Shown here piece after piece: positions 19,247 to 28,300 of a stretch of 64,000 bases of DNA (positions are counted from its first letter, which is position 1; the number at the start of each line of letters is the position of its first letter). The notes below the pieces were generated by a model. That model was not told the origin of the DNA and did not search any database. It saw only the letters and a program-made list of their open reading frames with translations. The translations under genes and the position numbers were made by a program. The stretch comes from Bacteroidales bacterium (GTDB lineage: Bacteria; Bacteroidota; Bacteroidia; Bacteroidales; UBA10428): positions 1 to 64,000 of the forward strand of contig JAFGBD010000017.1 in NCBI GenBank assembly GCA_016933335.1. Reading direction: 5' to 3'.

Positions 19247-20428
19247 CTAGTCTTTTTTGGAATATGAGATGGCATTTTCCAGATCCTCAATAAGATCATC
19301 AATATGCTCCAACCCGACAGAAACACGCATCATTCCATCAGTAATACCTGCTTCAGTCCTCTCTTCGTCAGATAACTTTGAATGGGTAGTTGTTGCAGGA
19401 TGTGTAATGGTAGTCCTTGTATCACCCAGGTTTGGTGTAATTGAGAACAGCTTCAAAGCATTAATAAATTTCATGGCCCTTGGCCTGCCGCCTTTAAGTT
19501 CGAATGTAACCAGTGCCCCTCCAAGTCTCATTTGCTTCCTGGCCAGCTTATAATTCGGATGAGATGAAAGAAAGGGATATTTTACCCATTCAATATCCGG
19601 GTGATTTTCCAGGTATTCCGCCATTGACAGCGCATTTGAACATAACCTCTCCATACGGATGGATAGGGTTTCCAGGCTCTTTGACAAGAGCCATCCCGTA
19701 GTCGGTGCCATGGTTGTGCCAACCATCCGTGAAAGGGTAATGATGTCATTCATGAATTTTTCTTTACCAAGTATGGCTCCTCCTATGGTCCTGCCCTGGC
19801 CATCAATGAATTTTGTGGTGGAATGGATTACAAAGTCTGCACCATATTTCATGGGATTCTGGAGATAGGGAGTGGCAAAACAATTGTCCACAACAAAATA
19901 CAGATCATGTTGCTTTGAGAATTTACCGATCAGTTCAAGATCAAATATCTCGAGCCCGGGATTTGAAGGGGTTTCAACAAAGATCATCCTTGTTGAAGGC
20001 AAAAGACAGGTTACAATTTTTTCAGGGTTATTCATTTTTACATAGGAATGTGTGATTCCCCATTTTGATAATACCTGTTCAACCAGCAGATGAGTTGTCG
20101 CAAATAAATGCCTGGAAAGGATGATATGATCACCGGCACGCAATATTCCACCCATACTTAAAAAAACTGCTGCCATTCCTGATGAAGTAGCAACACCTGA
20201 TTCGGCATTTTCCAGAAGGCAGAGTTTACTCACAAGCTCATCTGTATTCGGATTATTGTATCTGGAGTACAGGTAGCCGCTCTTCTTTTCTGCGAAAACA
20301 GCTTCTGCTTCCTCGGCAGTGTTAAATACAAAACTGGAAGTTTCATAAATCGGCACACTGTGCTCTTTATAGGAAGATTGAATGGCCTGTGTCCGTATTG
20401 CCCGGGTTTCGAATTTTTTGTTCTTCAT
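19247..20428 (-). CDS. metZ: O-succinylhomoserine sulfhydrylase / Cys-Met metabolism PLP enzyme
   Basis: PLP-dependent enzymes of this family replace the activated hydroxyl of homoserine by sulfide, making homocysteine for methionine. The 393-aa length fits. Motifs: YSRYNNPN near 54, SSGMAAVFLSM near 82, the cofactor-binding Asp in VVDNCFATPYLQ near 180, and the PLP Lys in HSTTKFIDGQGR (about 205-210). The IDGQGR stretch after the Lys is typical of MetZ rather than of MetB or MdeA, but substrate choice cannot be fixed from motifs alone. A well-matched promoter box lies 32 bp upstream; no SAM riboswitch was recognised. Confidence 0.85.
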   Translation of the reverse strand: MKNKKFETRAIRTQAIQSSYKEHSVPIYETSSFVFNTAEEAEAVFAEKKSGYLYSRYNNPNTDELVSKLCLLENAESGVATSSGMAAVFLSMGGILRAGDHIILSRHLFATTHLLVEQVLSKWGITHSYVKMNNPEKIVTCLLPSTRMIFVETPSNPGLEIFDLELIGKFSKQHDLYFVVDNCFATPYLQNPMKYGADFVIHSTTKFIDGQGRTIGGAILGKEKFMNDIITLSRMVGTTMAPTTGWLLSKSLETLSIRMERLCSNALSMAEYLENHPDIEWVKYPFLSSHPNYKLARKQMRLGGALVTFELKGGRPRAMKFINALKLFSITPNLGDTRTTITHPATTTHSKLSDEERTEAGITDGMMRVSVGLEHIDDLIEDLENAISYSKKD

Positions 20429-20459
20429 TCAAACGAGTTTTAAGGTATGACATAATGAC

Positions 20460-20467
20460 CAAAGATA
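20460..20467 (-). promoter_or_regulatory. Putative metZ promoter -7 box
   Basis: On the minus strand this reads TATCTTTG, an exact TAnnTTTG match, giving a leader of about 25 nt. The -33 position reads CTG rather than TTG. Confidence 0.45.
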
Positions 20468-20532
20468 ATTTATCCGGTTGAAATTTCAGCAGTAATATGA
20501 TGCAGACATAAAACACGCAGGAGCAGAACAGG

Positions 20533-21735
20533 TCACAAACCCTGGGCCAGTTTCAGTTTTCGGTCAGCAATCAGTTCCTTGCAATAATCAATCAATTGCC
20601 GGTTAAGGCTTTTCCAGGGCATCGGATGTCTCGCTTCCAGATCGGAATATGGTTTGTTGATGATTACCGGTACCTGATGCGACAGTCCTGTTTCTGTTCC
20701 GTAATATAAGACAGGAGGGTGTGGCTGGTCAAACTGTATTTTCAGGGCCATCTTCAGCTTCTCAATACTCTGGCCGCATTCATACACAAACCTGCTCATA
20801 TCATGGTTGTCTATGAAATTCGGAAGGTAATAACCGGATGGAAACCGTCTGTAATGCTGTTTAAGCGAATCTGCAATCTGACCTGCATAATCATGGGGAT
20901 TCTCTTTCCAGGCAATATATTCGACCAGACGGTCTCTCAGTACAAAATCAAGCACTCCGTCCAGTATGCCTGTATACTCTTTCTGGATATCCTCCTGCTT
21001 CAGATCAAAGAGCCATTTCAGGTACTTGTTTCTCAGGCCTATTGTTGACAGATCTTTAAAACGTATACCGCTAATCCATGCCTCTCCTATCAGCAATGCT
21101 TCCTTATGACAGGATCTGATCTCTTTTGAAAATATCTTCCAGAAATCAACAGGAGGACCTACCACATGGTCAAGCCTGAAGCCGTCAATCCCTTTGTCAA
21201 GCCAGAATTTTGCCGCCTCAATGATATGTCGTGAAGTATCTGCATTATTCAGATTCAGTTTTGGAAGCGAGTGTACCTGGAGAAAACAAAGGTATTTATC
21301 AGGCCATCTTCTGAAATAAAACCAGTTATGATATTTACTCGCTTTATTTTCCCTGGCTTCGATAAAAAAAGGATGCCGGTTTGAGCAATGATTGGGTATG
21401 AAGTCCGCAATGATCCGGATATTTTTTTTATGTGCAGCTGAAATCAATTGTTCCAGAATATTGATACTGCCGAAGGCCGGGTCAACCTGAAAATAATCTG
21501 TTACATGGTATCCGTGATACCTGTCTGTTTTATAAAATGGTGAAAGCCAGATAGTATTGATTCCCAGATCACAGAGATAATCAATCTTTTCAAGAACTCC
21601 GTTCAGGCTGCCTCCGATAAAATCAGGCTTATCCCAGGGCCTGTTTTCATCATATCCTGCAAATCTGTCAATCAGGATATGATAGACAATGGATTCTTTA
21701 AACCAGCTTGCCGCACTATTCATAACATCTTTCAT
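20533..21735 (-). CDS. Cytoplasmic GH13 alpha-amylase family enzyme
   Basis: The 400-aa protein has no signal peptide, so it should act on maltodextrins in the cytoplasm. It contains the GH13 blocks: DFIPNHCS (region I, about 111-118), DGFRLDHVV with nucleophile D189, LLIGEAW with acid/base E218, and FIDNHDMSRF with the third Asp near 308. The C-terminal beta domain is very short, so the enzyme is compact. Exact specificity (amylase, cyclomaltodextrinase-like, or debranching) is not clear. It stands alone and is preceded by a 572-bp gap containing an isolated hairpin. Confidence 0.9.
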   Translation of the reverse strand: MKDVMNSAASWFKESIVYHILIDRFAGYDENRPWDKPDFIGGSLNGVLEKIDYLCDLGINTIWLSPFYKTDRYHGYHVTDYFQVDPAFGSINILEQLISAAHKKNIRIIADFIPNHCSNRHPFFIEARENKASKYHNWFYFRRWPDKYLCFLQVHSLPKLNLNNADTSRHIIEAAKFWLDKGIDGFRLDHVVGPPVDFWKIFSKEIRSCHKEALLIGEAWISGIRFKDLSTIGLRNKYLKWLFDLKQEDIQKEYTGILDGVLDFVLRDRLVEYIAWKENPHDYAGQIADSLKQHYRRFPSGYYLPNFIDNHDMSRFVYECGQSIEKLKMALKIQFDQPHPPVLYYGTETGLSHQVPVIINKPYSDLEARHPMPWKSLNRQLIDYCKELIADRKLKLAQGL

Positions 21736-22307
21736 TCAGCAGGCTTCAATCATTAATCAATTTAACTAATCCTTAAAGAGGTCAGTCAATAAGCGTATTG
21801 AAGGCAGGATTAAAAATAAGGAAGTCTGCCGTTTGCAGCAGACTTCCTGGTTTTATGGGTTCAATCGTTAGGGTTAATAATGCCGTAAATATACTAAAAT
21901 AGTTCAATAATACAATACCAGCATTAAAAAATTTGAATCTGTAAAGGAAATACAGTGGAATGCCCTAATGGATTATTTATTAACAACAGCTCCCGGGCAT
22001 CATCCTTCATCTTTGAATTCATTGGTATTTTGTGTCACAACCTTTTTTCATAAAATAAGATACATATATTTCAGTTTTCCGTGTCTATTTATTAACTTTC
22101 GTTTGAAGTTAAACTGATCATTCAGCTCATCATATATCATCAGGATACAAAAAAATAAATGATTGAAATATCATATGAATTCCATGAGACAACAACCATT
22201 TTAAATACTAACATATGAAACCTCCTTGTTCTTCAAGCACAAATAAGTATGAATATAATTCGCAACATGGAGGTTAAATACGACCATAAAAATAAAATTA
22301 TCTGCGT
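21736..22307. other. Large divergent intergenic region
   Basis: This 572-bp AT-rich gap separates the minus-strand GH13 gene from the plus-strand PAS/GAF sensor. It contains a 10-bp-stem hairpin at 21820-21847 and an inverted repeat TTAACTT..AAGTTAA at 22092-22112 (7-nt loop). I found no convincing small gene; a 63-codon minus-strand frame at 22201-22392 overlaps the sensor start and looks spurious. Confidence 0.5.
21820..21847. terminator. Isolated terminator-like hairpin
   Basis: GGAAGTCTGC and GCAGACTTCC form a perfect 10-bp stem with an 8-nt loop. On the minus strand it is followed by TTATTTTTA, as in an intrinsic terminator, yet no minus-strand gene ends here. It could end a small RNA or act as an attenuator in the GH13 leader. 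Confidence 0.45.
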
Positions 22308-25022
22308 ATGAAACCAACAAATAAGATGCCCGTGATTGTTTTGTTAATGGGATTAGTGTTGTTATCAACCACAATGGACGAATCAAATGCATTAAGTACC
22401 AGTCATAAGGATATTCATATTTACAAAAGCCTTTTACTGATAAGGAGCCTGTATCAGTTTGAGGAAACAGACAGTATCATAGATGATTCCGGAGAGCAAA
22501 CAAAATCTGATTCCGTAAATAAAGCAATATCTGACGAATCTCTGATTCCGGAAGCATCAGAAGAAATCACTGAGGATAAGGTTGATATGCCGTCAAGTGA
22601 TCGGGATAGCGACAGCCTGGATATCATCAGTCAATCATCAGAAGCTCAAACAGGTAAAGCGGCCAGATTTCCATTTTACAGAAGATGGTGGTTTTCATTT
22701 CTTCTGGTTCTCCCCGTTTTCCTGATAATGCGCCGCTCTTATTTAAAAAAGGAAGGTGAATTTCTAAATACCATTGAAAAGCAGAAAGAAGAGATAGAAA
22801 CTGTTAAAGAGCAGCTGGTTGATACGGAGACCCATTTTGATAAAACGCAAAAGGAACAGGCTGAGAGGCTGGAAGCTGAAAAGGAGCTCAGATATAATGC
22901 GGAGGGTATATCAAAGTTCAGCGACCTGTTATCCAGAAATAAAAGCAATACAAGTGTACTGGGCCAGAAAATCATATCGGAACTGGTTTCATTTGTTGGT
23001 GCCAATTCAGGCGCCATGTACCTGTTGAAAGAGGAAAATAACGGCAATGAGCCGCTGCTGGAATTTTTAGGAGGATTTGCCCCTGACCTCAGCCAGATCA
23101 AATCATCTTTCAAAGAGGGAGAAGGTTATGTCGGGTCATGTTTCAAAGAAGGTAAAACAATGGAACTGAGTAATACCGAAGAATCATTCATGAAGGTTTA
23201 TTCAGGTCTCGGCGAAGCTTCTCCAAGTCATATTGTCTTCGTACCGCTGAAACAGGATGAATTTAAAATAGGGGTTATTGAAATTGCCTCATTTCGTAAG
23301 CTTGATGAATATAAGATCAGATTCATTGAAAATCTGTCAGAAAACATTGCCTCTACCATTGCATTGAATCAGGCAAATGACAAAATGCAGGCAATGCTTG
23401 AGCAATCAAAGATACAGTCCAAAGAACTTCAGACACGCGAAGAAGAATTAAAACAGAATCTTGAAGAAATGCATGCAACCCAGGATGATCTGAACCGGCA
23501 GATGGAAAAAAACAAAAAGATGCAGGAAAGCCTGATGAAAGAAAAAGCCCTTCTGGATTCACTCCTGAACAGCCTGCCTGATTATATTTATTTTAAAGAC
23601 CTGAACAGTAAGTTCATCAGGATCAGCAAATCAATGTTGCCCCTCTTCCCTGTCAAAGATGTGGACGAAATGATCGGAAAATCAGACTTCGACTTCCAGG
23701 ATAAGGAAACTGCCCAGAAGTATTATGAGGAAGAGAAGAATATCATCAAAACCGGGAAAGGATTTGTTGATAAAGTGATACATGAAGTAATGGAAAACGG
23801 GTATGAACAATGGTCATCAACATCCAAAATGCCATTGTATGATGAGACCGGGAATTGTATCGGTACATTCGGTATTACAAAAAATATTACCGAGCTGAAA
23901 AAGCTTGAAATGGATGCGAAAGAGCGGGCAGAACAGCTGTTATCGCAGGAGGAAGAACTGAAACAGAACCTTGAAGAGATGCAGACCGTACAGGAAGATC
24001 TTCAGAAACAAAAAGAGGAACTGTCAAAAGAAAAAAGCCTGATGGATGCATTATTAAGCAATGCCAAAGAGTCTATCTACTTCAAGGATGAAAAAAGCAG
24101 ATTTATCAAGGTCAGCAATTCAATGGCTAAAATGTTCAAAGTTAAAAGCGTTGAAAAACTATATGGCAAGACTGATTTTGATTTCTTTACTGAAGAACAT
24201 GCGCGTCCGGCTTTTAATGATGAGATGAATATCATTAAAACAGGGAAGCCAATATTGGATAAAATTGAAAAAGAGACACATCCGGACGGACGTGTCAGCT
24301 GGGTAACCACATCAAAAATGCCATTGAGAAACAGTGCAGGTAAAATTATAGGCACGTTCGGTATCTCAAAAGATATAACGGATCTCAGAAAGATGGAAAT
24401 GGCAATCAAGGAAAAGAATGAGGAGCTTCTGGCACAGGAAGAAGAACTAAGACAAAACCTTGAAGAAATGCAGACCACGCAGGAAGAACTGGAACGGCAA
24501 ATCCAGGAAAACAAAGCAATCCAGGAAGAACTGGAAAAAGAAAAATACCTGATGGATGCCCTGATGGAAAATGTTCCGGAATATATCTATTTTAAAGACC
24601 TGGAAAGCAAATTCATTAAAAACAGTAAATCGCACGCTTTACTGTTCGGGTATCCCGATCCGAAAAAAATATATGGAAAATCTGATTTTGATTTTTTCGC
24701 TGAGGAGCATGCCAGACCAGCATACAAGGATGAACAGAGAATTATTAAAACAGGAAAGCCAATCATTAACCTGGTCGAGAAAGAGGTTAAAAAAGATGGT
24801 AAGGTTTCATGGGTCAGTACTTCAAAAATGCCATTGAGGAATCAAAAAGGAAAAGTTGTCGGAACCTTTGGCATTTCCAAAGACATTACCGATATAAAGA
24901 ACATGGAGTTTGAAATAAAGCAGAAGCTGGATGAAAATGAAAAAATAAAAAAAGAGTTCGAGAAAAAGGAAAATGAATTTAAAAAAACAATTCAAAAGCT
25001 CAAACAGGAAATGAAGAAATGA
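22308..25022 (+). CDS. Membrane GAF + triple-PAS coiled-coil sensor without output domain
   Basis: The 904-aa protein starts with a hydrophobic segment (about 8-22) and has a second transmembrane helix at about 127-142 (WWFSFLLVLPVFLIMRR). It therefore presents a short Ser/Asp/Glu-rich loop outside the cytoplasm. Inside are a coiled coil (150-195), a GAF domain (about 205-350, GEGYVGSCFKEGKTM), and three PAS domains (about 420-545, 575-700 and 755-870). Each PAS begins IYFKD, contains GK(S/T)DFDF, and ends GTFGI(S/T)K(D/N)IT. They are joined by coiled coils with the repeated LKQNLEEM pattern. No kinase, GGDEF, phosphatase or HTH domain follows. The GAF and coil regions are paralogous to those at 18480-19190. 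Confidence 0.85.
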   Translation: MKPTNKMPVIVLLMGLVLLSTTMDESNALSTSHKDIHIYKSLLLIRSLYQFEETDSIIDDSGEQTKSDSVNKAISDESLIPEASEEITEDKVDMPSSDRDSDSLDIISQSSEAQTGKAARFPFYRRWWFSFLLVLPVFLIMRRSYLKKEGEFLNTIEKQKEEIETVKEQLVDTETHFDKTQKEQAERLEAEKELRYNAEGISKFSDLLSRNKSNTSVLGQKIISELVSFVGANSGAMYLLKEENNGNEPLLEFLGGFAPDLSQIKSSFKEGEGYVGSCFKEGKTMELSNTEESFMKVYSGLGEASPSHIVFVPLKQDEFKIGVIEIASFRKLDEYKIRFIENLSENIASTIALNQANDKMQAMLEQSKIQSKELQTREEELKQNLEEMHATQDDLNRQMEKNKKMQESLMKEKALLDSLLNSLPDYIYFKDLNSKFIRISKSMLPLFPVKDVDEMIGKSDFDFQDKETAQKYYEEEKNIIKTGKGFVDKVIHEVMENGYEQWSSTSKMPLYDETGNCIGTFGITKNITELKKLEMDAKERAEQLLSQEEELKQNLEEMQTVQEDLQKQKEELSKEKSLMDALLSNAKESIYFKDEKSRFIKVSNSMAKMFKVKSVEKLYGKTDFDFFTEEHARPAFNDEMNIIKTGKPILDKIEKETHPDGRVSWVTTSKMPLRNSAGKIIGTFGISKDITDLRKMEMAIKEKNEELLAQEEELRQNLEEMQTTQEELERQIQENKAIQEELEKEKYLMDALMENVPEYIYFKDLESKFIKNSKSHALLFGYPDPKKIYGKSDFDFFAEEHARPAYKDEQRIIKTGKPIINLVEKEVKKDGKVSWVSTSKMPLRNQKGKVVGTFGISKDITDIKNMEFEIKQKLDENEKIKKEFEKKENEFKKTIQKLKQEMKK

Positions 25023-25335
25023 ACAGGATTTAAATACTACATACATAACGATATCGCTCAGAAGAATGATTGTATTCAATTGAAAAACTTGTTCTTAAAA
25101 GTCATTTAATCATCCAGTTACGGTCATAAAATATTTGTTTTTTAGGGTTATGCAAATCATCAATATAAGATGAGTAAAATCATCTTTTGCTAAAATACTG
25201 AATATGTTTGAATTATATTATAAATCCCGATTGATTGTTATATATTGATCTCAATATGATATTAATCCGATGATAATCAAATTACATTTCTTAACTTAAA
25301 CTAAAATTTTAAATTTAATTCAAATTGATGCTATT
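25023..25335. other. AT-rich intergenic region with a weak terminator-like hairpin
   Basis: This 313-bp gap contains AAGATGA and TCATCTT (25167-25186, 6-nt loop) followed by TTTT. It may end the sensor transcript. No TAnnTTTG box with good spacing was seen before the next gene, and no gene was found. Confidence 0.4.
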
Positions 25336-28300
25336 ATGAGAAAAGTTTTACTACCGATGATTATAATGGGAGTTTCGTTTTTAACAGCTGTCGGACAGGC
25401 TCCCAGATTATGGCTGAATGCCGGTGAATTCTACACTGAGATGGCAGCAGGTGAGATTGATTCCCAGCTTGTGATCATCCGGAATACAGGTAACAGGGAT
25501 CTGAATTGGAGTTTTACGGATGTCTATGGCAACAGTGTTGATTTCACAAAAGCTGATTATGCCGACTGGACACTGGCTGAAAACCAGGACAGGATAACCG
25601 GTGCCGTCTGGATAACCAGGGCCAATGAAAGAGGGATTTTTAACATTGCCCGGGAGGAGGAATTTGACTGGATGTCCCCGGTAAACACTGAATGGGCCCC
25701 TGGCAACACCCTGGGAGTTGATCCCGGTGATTACACAAACTGGGGAAATGCCGTTGGCTGGAATCCTCCCAATATGGTAGGCAAAACATATTCTATGTTT
25801 CTGCCGGAATATTCACAATTTTACGATGTGGTGTTTCACAGATGGACACAAGGTGCAGGCGGTGAAGGACAGGGAGGCGGATTTTCATATACACGTACGG
25901 AAATACCCAGGTGGATAAGTGCGTCTAAAATGTCCAATACTTTGATCCCCGGTGGGTCTGATACGGTCTGGGTTTACTTTGATGCCGGAAACCTGGTGCA
26001 AAGAAACTATGTGGCTTACGCTGAAATGACCACAAATGACCCGCTCACACCTCTGGCAGTGATAACCTTTAATCTGAATATTTCTTCGGGCAATCCCGAA
26101 ATCTATATTGAAGAAACCTCAATTGCATTTAATGATGTGTTTGTGAACTATCCGGAAACATATCAGCTGAATATCATTAATGAAGGCTCCGGGGACCTCG
26201 AGATAACCGGTGTTGCATTCAACCTGCCGGAGTTCTCATCTCCAACAACCAGTCTGACTGTGCCTCCGCTGGATTTCCGATCAGTAGATGTTGTGTTTAC
26301 CCCGTTATTGAAAAAAGAATATTCTGACACGATCTATCTGTCCAGTAATGATACCGATGATCCGCTCATAAAGATACCTCTTACCGGTACAGGTATCGCA
26401 CCTGCTGATATCCAGGTCGATCCTTTATCCTTCGTTGAAACTGTACCCCAGGGCAATATTGTTGCGTTAAAACTGGTTATTTCCAACACCGATTCGACCG
26501 ACCTGGAATGGGGAATAGATGTTATGGCTGACATGGTTAAAACCGGCAATGAGGTTACATTCACCAAAGCAGATTACAGCGACTGGAACCTCCCGTCCAA
26601 CCAGGATATCTGGTCGCCTAATGTTACCATAACACGTGCAAACAGCCAGGGAATTTTCAATATCGCAAATGAAGCCAGTTATCAATGGGGTTCACCCTCG
26701 TTAACACTCTGGTCGTTTGGAAATACGGGTGAATTAGAACAGGATGACTATGAAATCTGGGTAGATGCGGTAATGGGCAATCCGCCTTCAATGGTTGACA
26801 ATCCCATGTCAGTATATCTGCCCGAAGACGATATATACTATGATATCCTGTTCCACAGCTGGTCAGGTGGCGGAAGCGGAGGAGGATTTTCATATACCAG
26901 GCAGTTGTTCACCAAATGGCTGGGTATATCAGAAGCATCAGGAACAACAAGTATTACCGAACCCGACACCGTAACTGTGCTGATTGATGCAACCGGCCTG
27001 GTGAACGGGACCTATTCGGGAAGTCTTGCCATATACAGCAATGACCCTGATGAAGGAGAGATTAACATTCCTGTTCAGATTACAGTTGCAGGGGGAGTCC
27101 AGAATATCAGTGTATCTGAGCCATTGCTTGATTTCGGGGATGTCTTTGCAGGTGATTCAAAGATCCTTGCACTTGAAATTGAAAATGACGGAACAGGTGA
27201 TCTGACAGTAAGCGGGATTACAACGATCAGTGATAAATTTGAGGTTGCTCCCTCATCCTTCACACTGAACGGCAATTCCAAACAGACTGTTGATATTGAA
27301 TTTTCTCCTGAATCGGCAGAAAGCGTAGTTGATACTTTATACATAACAAGTGATGATCCGGAGACCCCGCTTGTAAAGATACCGATTGTTGCAAATGTTA
27401 TTTTACCTCCGGGTATTGAAGTGCCGACCCAGGATATCTCCGTCGACATAATGAGCGATGATATCTTTGTTTATAAACTACCTGTTAAGAATACCGGTGA
27501 TAACGATCTTGAGTATGAAATTGTAAGAAAACAGCAGGTTGTTTTCTCTAAAGAAGATTATGCAGACTTTACCCTGCCTGAAAATCAGGACAGGATAACC
27601 GATAATGTCTGGATTACCAGGGCAAGCACCCAGGGCCTGTTTAATGCCGCTACTGAGAATTCGTTTAACTCAACCATATCACCTGACGGGACCGAATGGG
27701 CATACGGAGCTACAGAAGATGTCGATCCGGGTGATTATGAGGTATGGGTTAATGCAATAGGCTGGTACCCTCCGGGAATGGTAGGTAATGTATTATCGCT
27801 TCACCTGATTGAAGAGGATCTTTATTATGACGTGGAATTTACGAGCTGGACACAGGGCGGCAACGGGGGAGGATTCTCATACATCAGAGCAGAACAAATG
27901 CCGGACTGGCTTGACGTGGTAAACAAGAGTGGTACTGTTGCTCCCGGAGAGACAGACACGGTGGAACTGGTATTCGATTCCGAAGGGCTGAATGAACAGG
28001 CATACCAGATCACTTTCCTGATGAATACAAATGTACCGGGAAGTAAAAGCATCCTGTTTAATGTAACAATGAATGTACAAGGCGTACCGGATATTTCCAT
28101 CTCAGCTAATGATCTTGATTTCGGTACCACTTATATCGGTTTTCCTGATACATTGCAGGTAATTGTTACCAATACAGGCACCGATTCACTGGTACTGGAT
28201 AACCTGACAACGCAAACCGGTTATTTCAGCCCGGTTGAAGATCAGCTGCTGGTTATGCCCGGTGAAGACAGACCTTTACGGATGGTATTCAATCCCGATG

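Noticed and set aside
20429-20532. SAM riboswitch before metZ
   Set aside because: The gap is short and I could not find the pairing pattern of any SAM riboswitch class.
22201-22392. 63-codon minus-strand open frame
   Set aside because: It overlaps the start of the GAF/PAS sensor gene and has no supporting signal.
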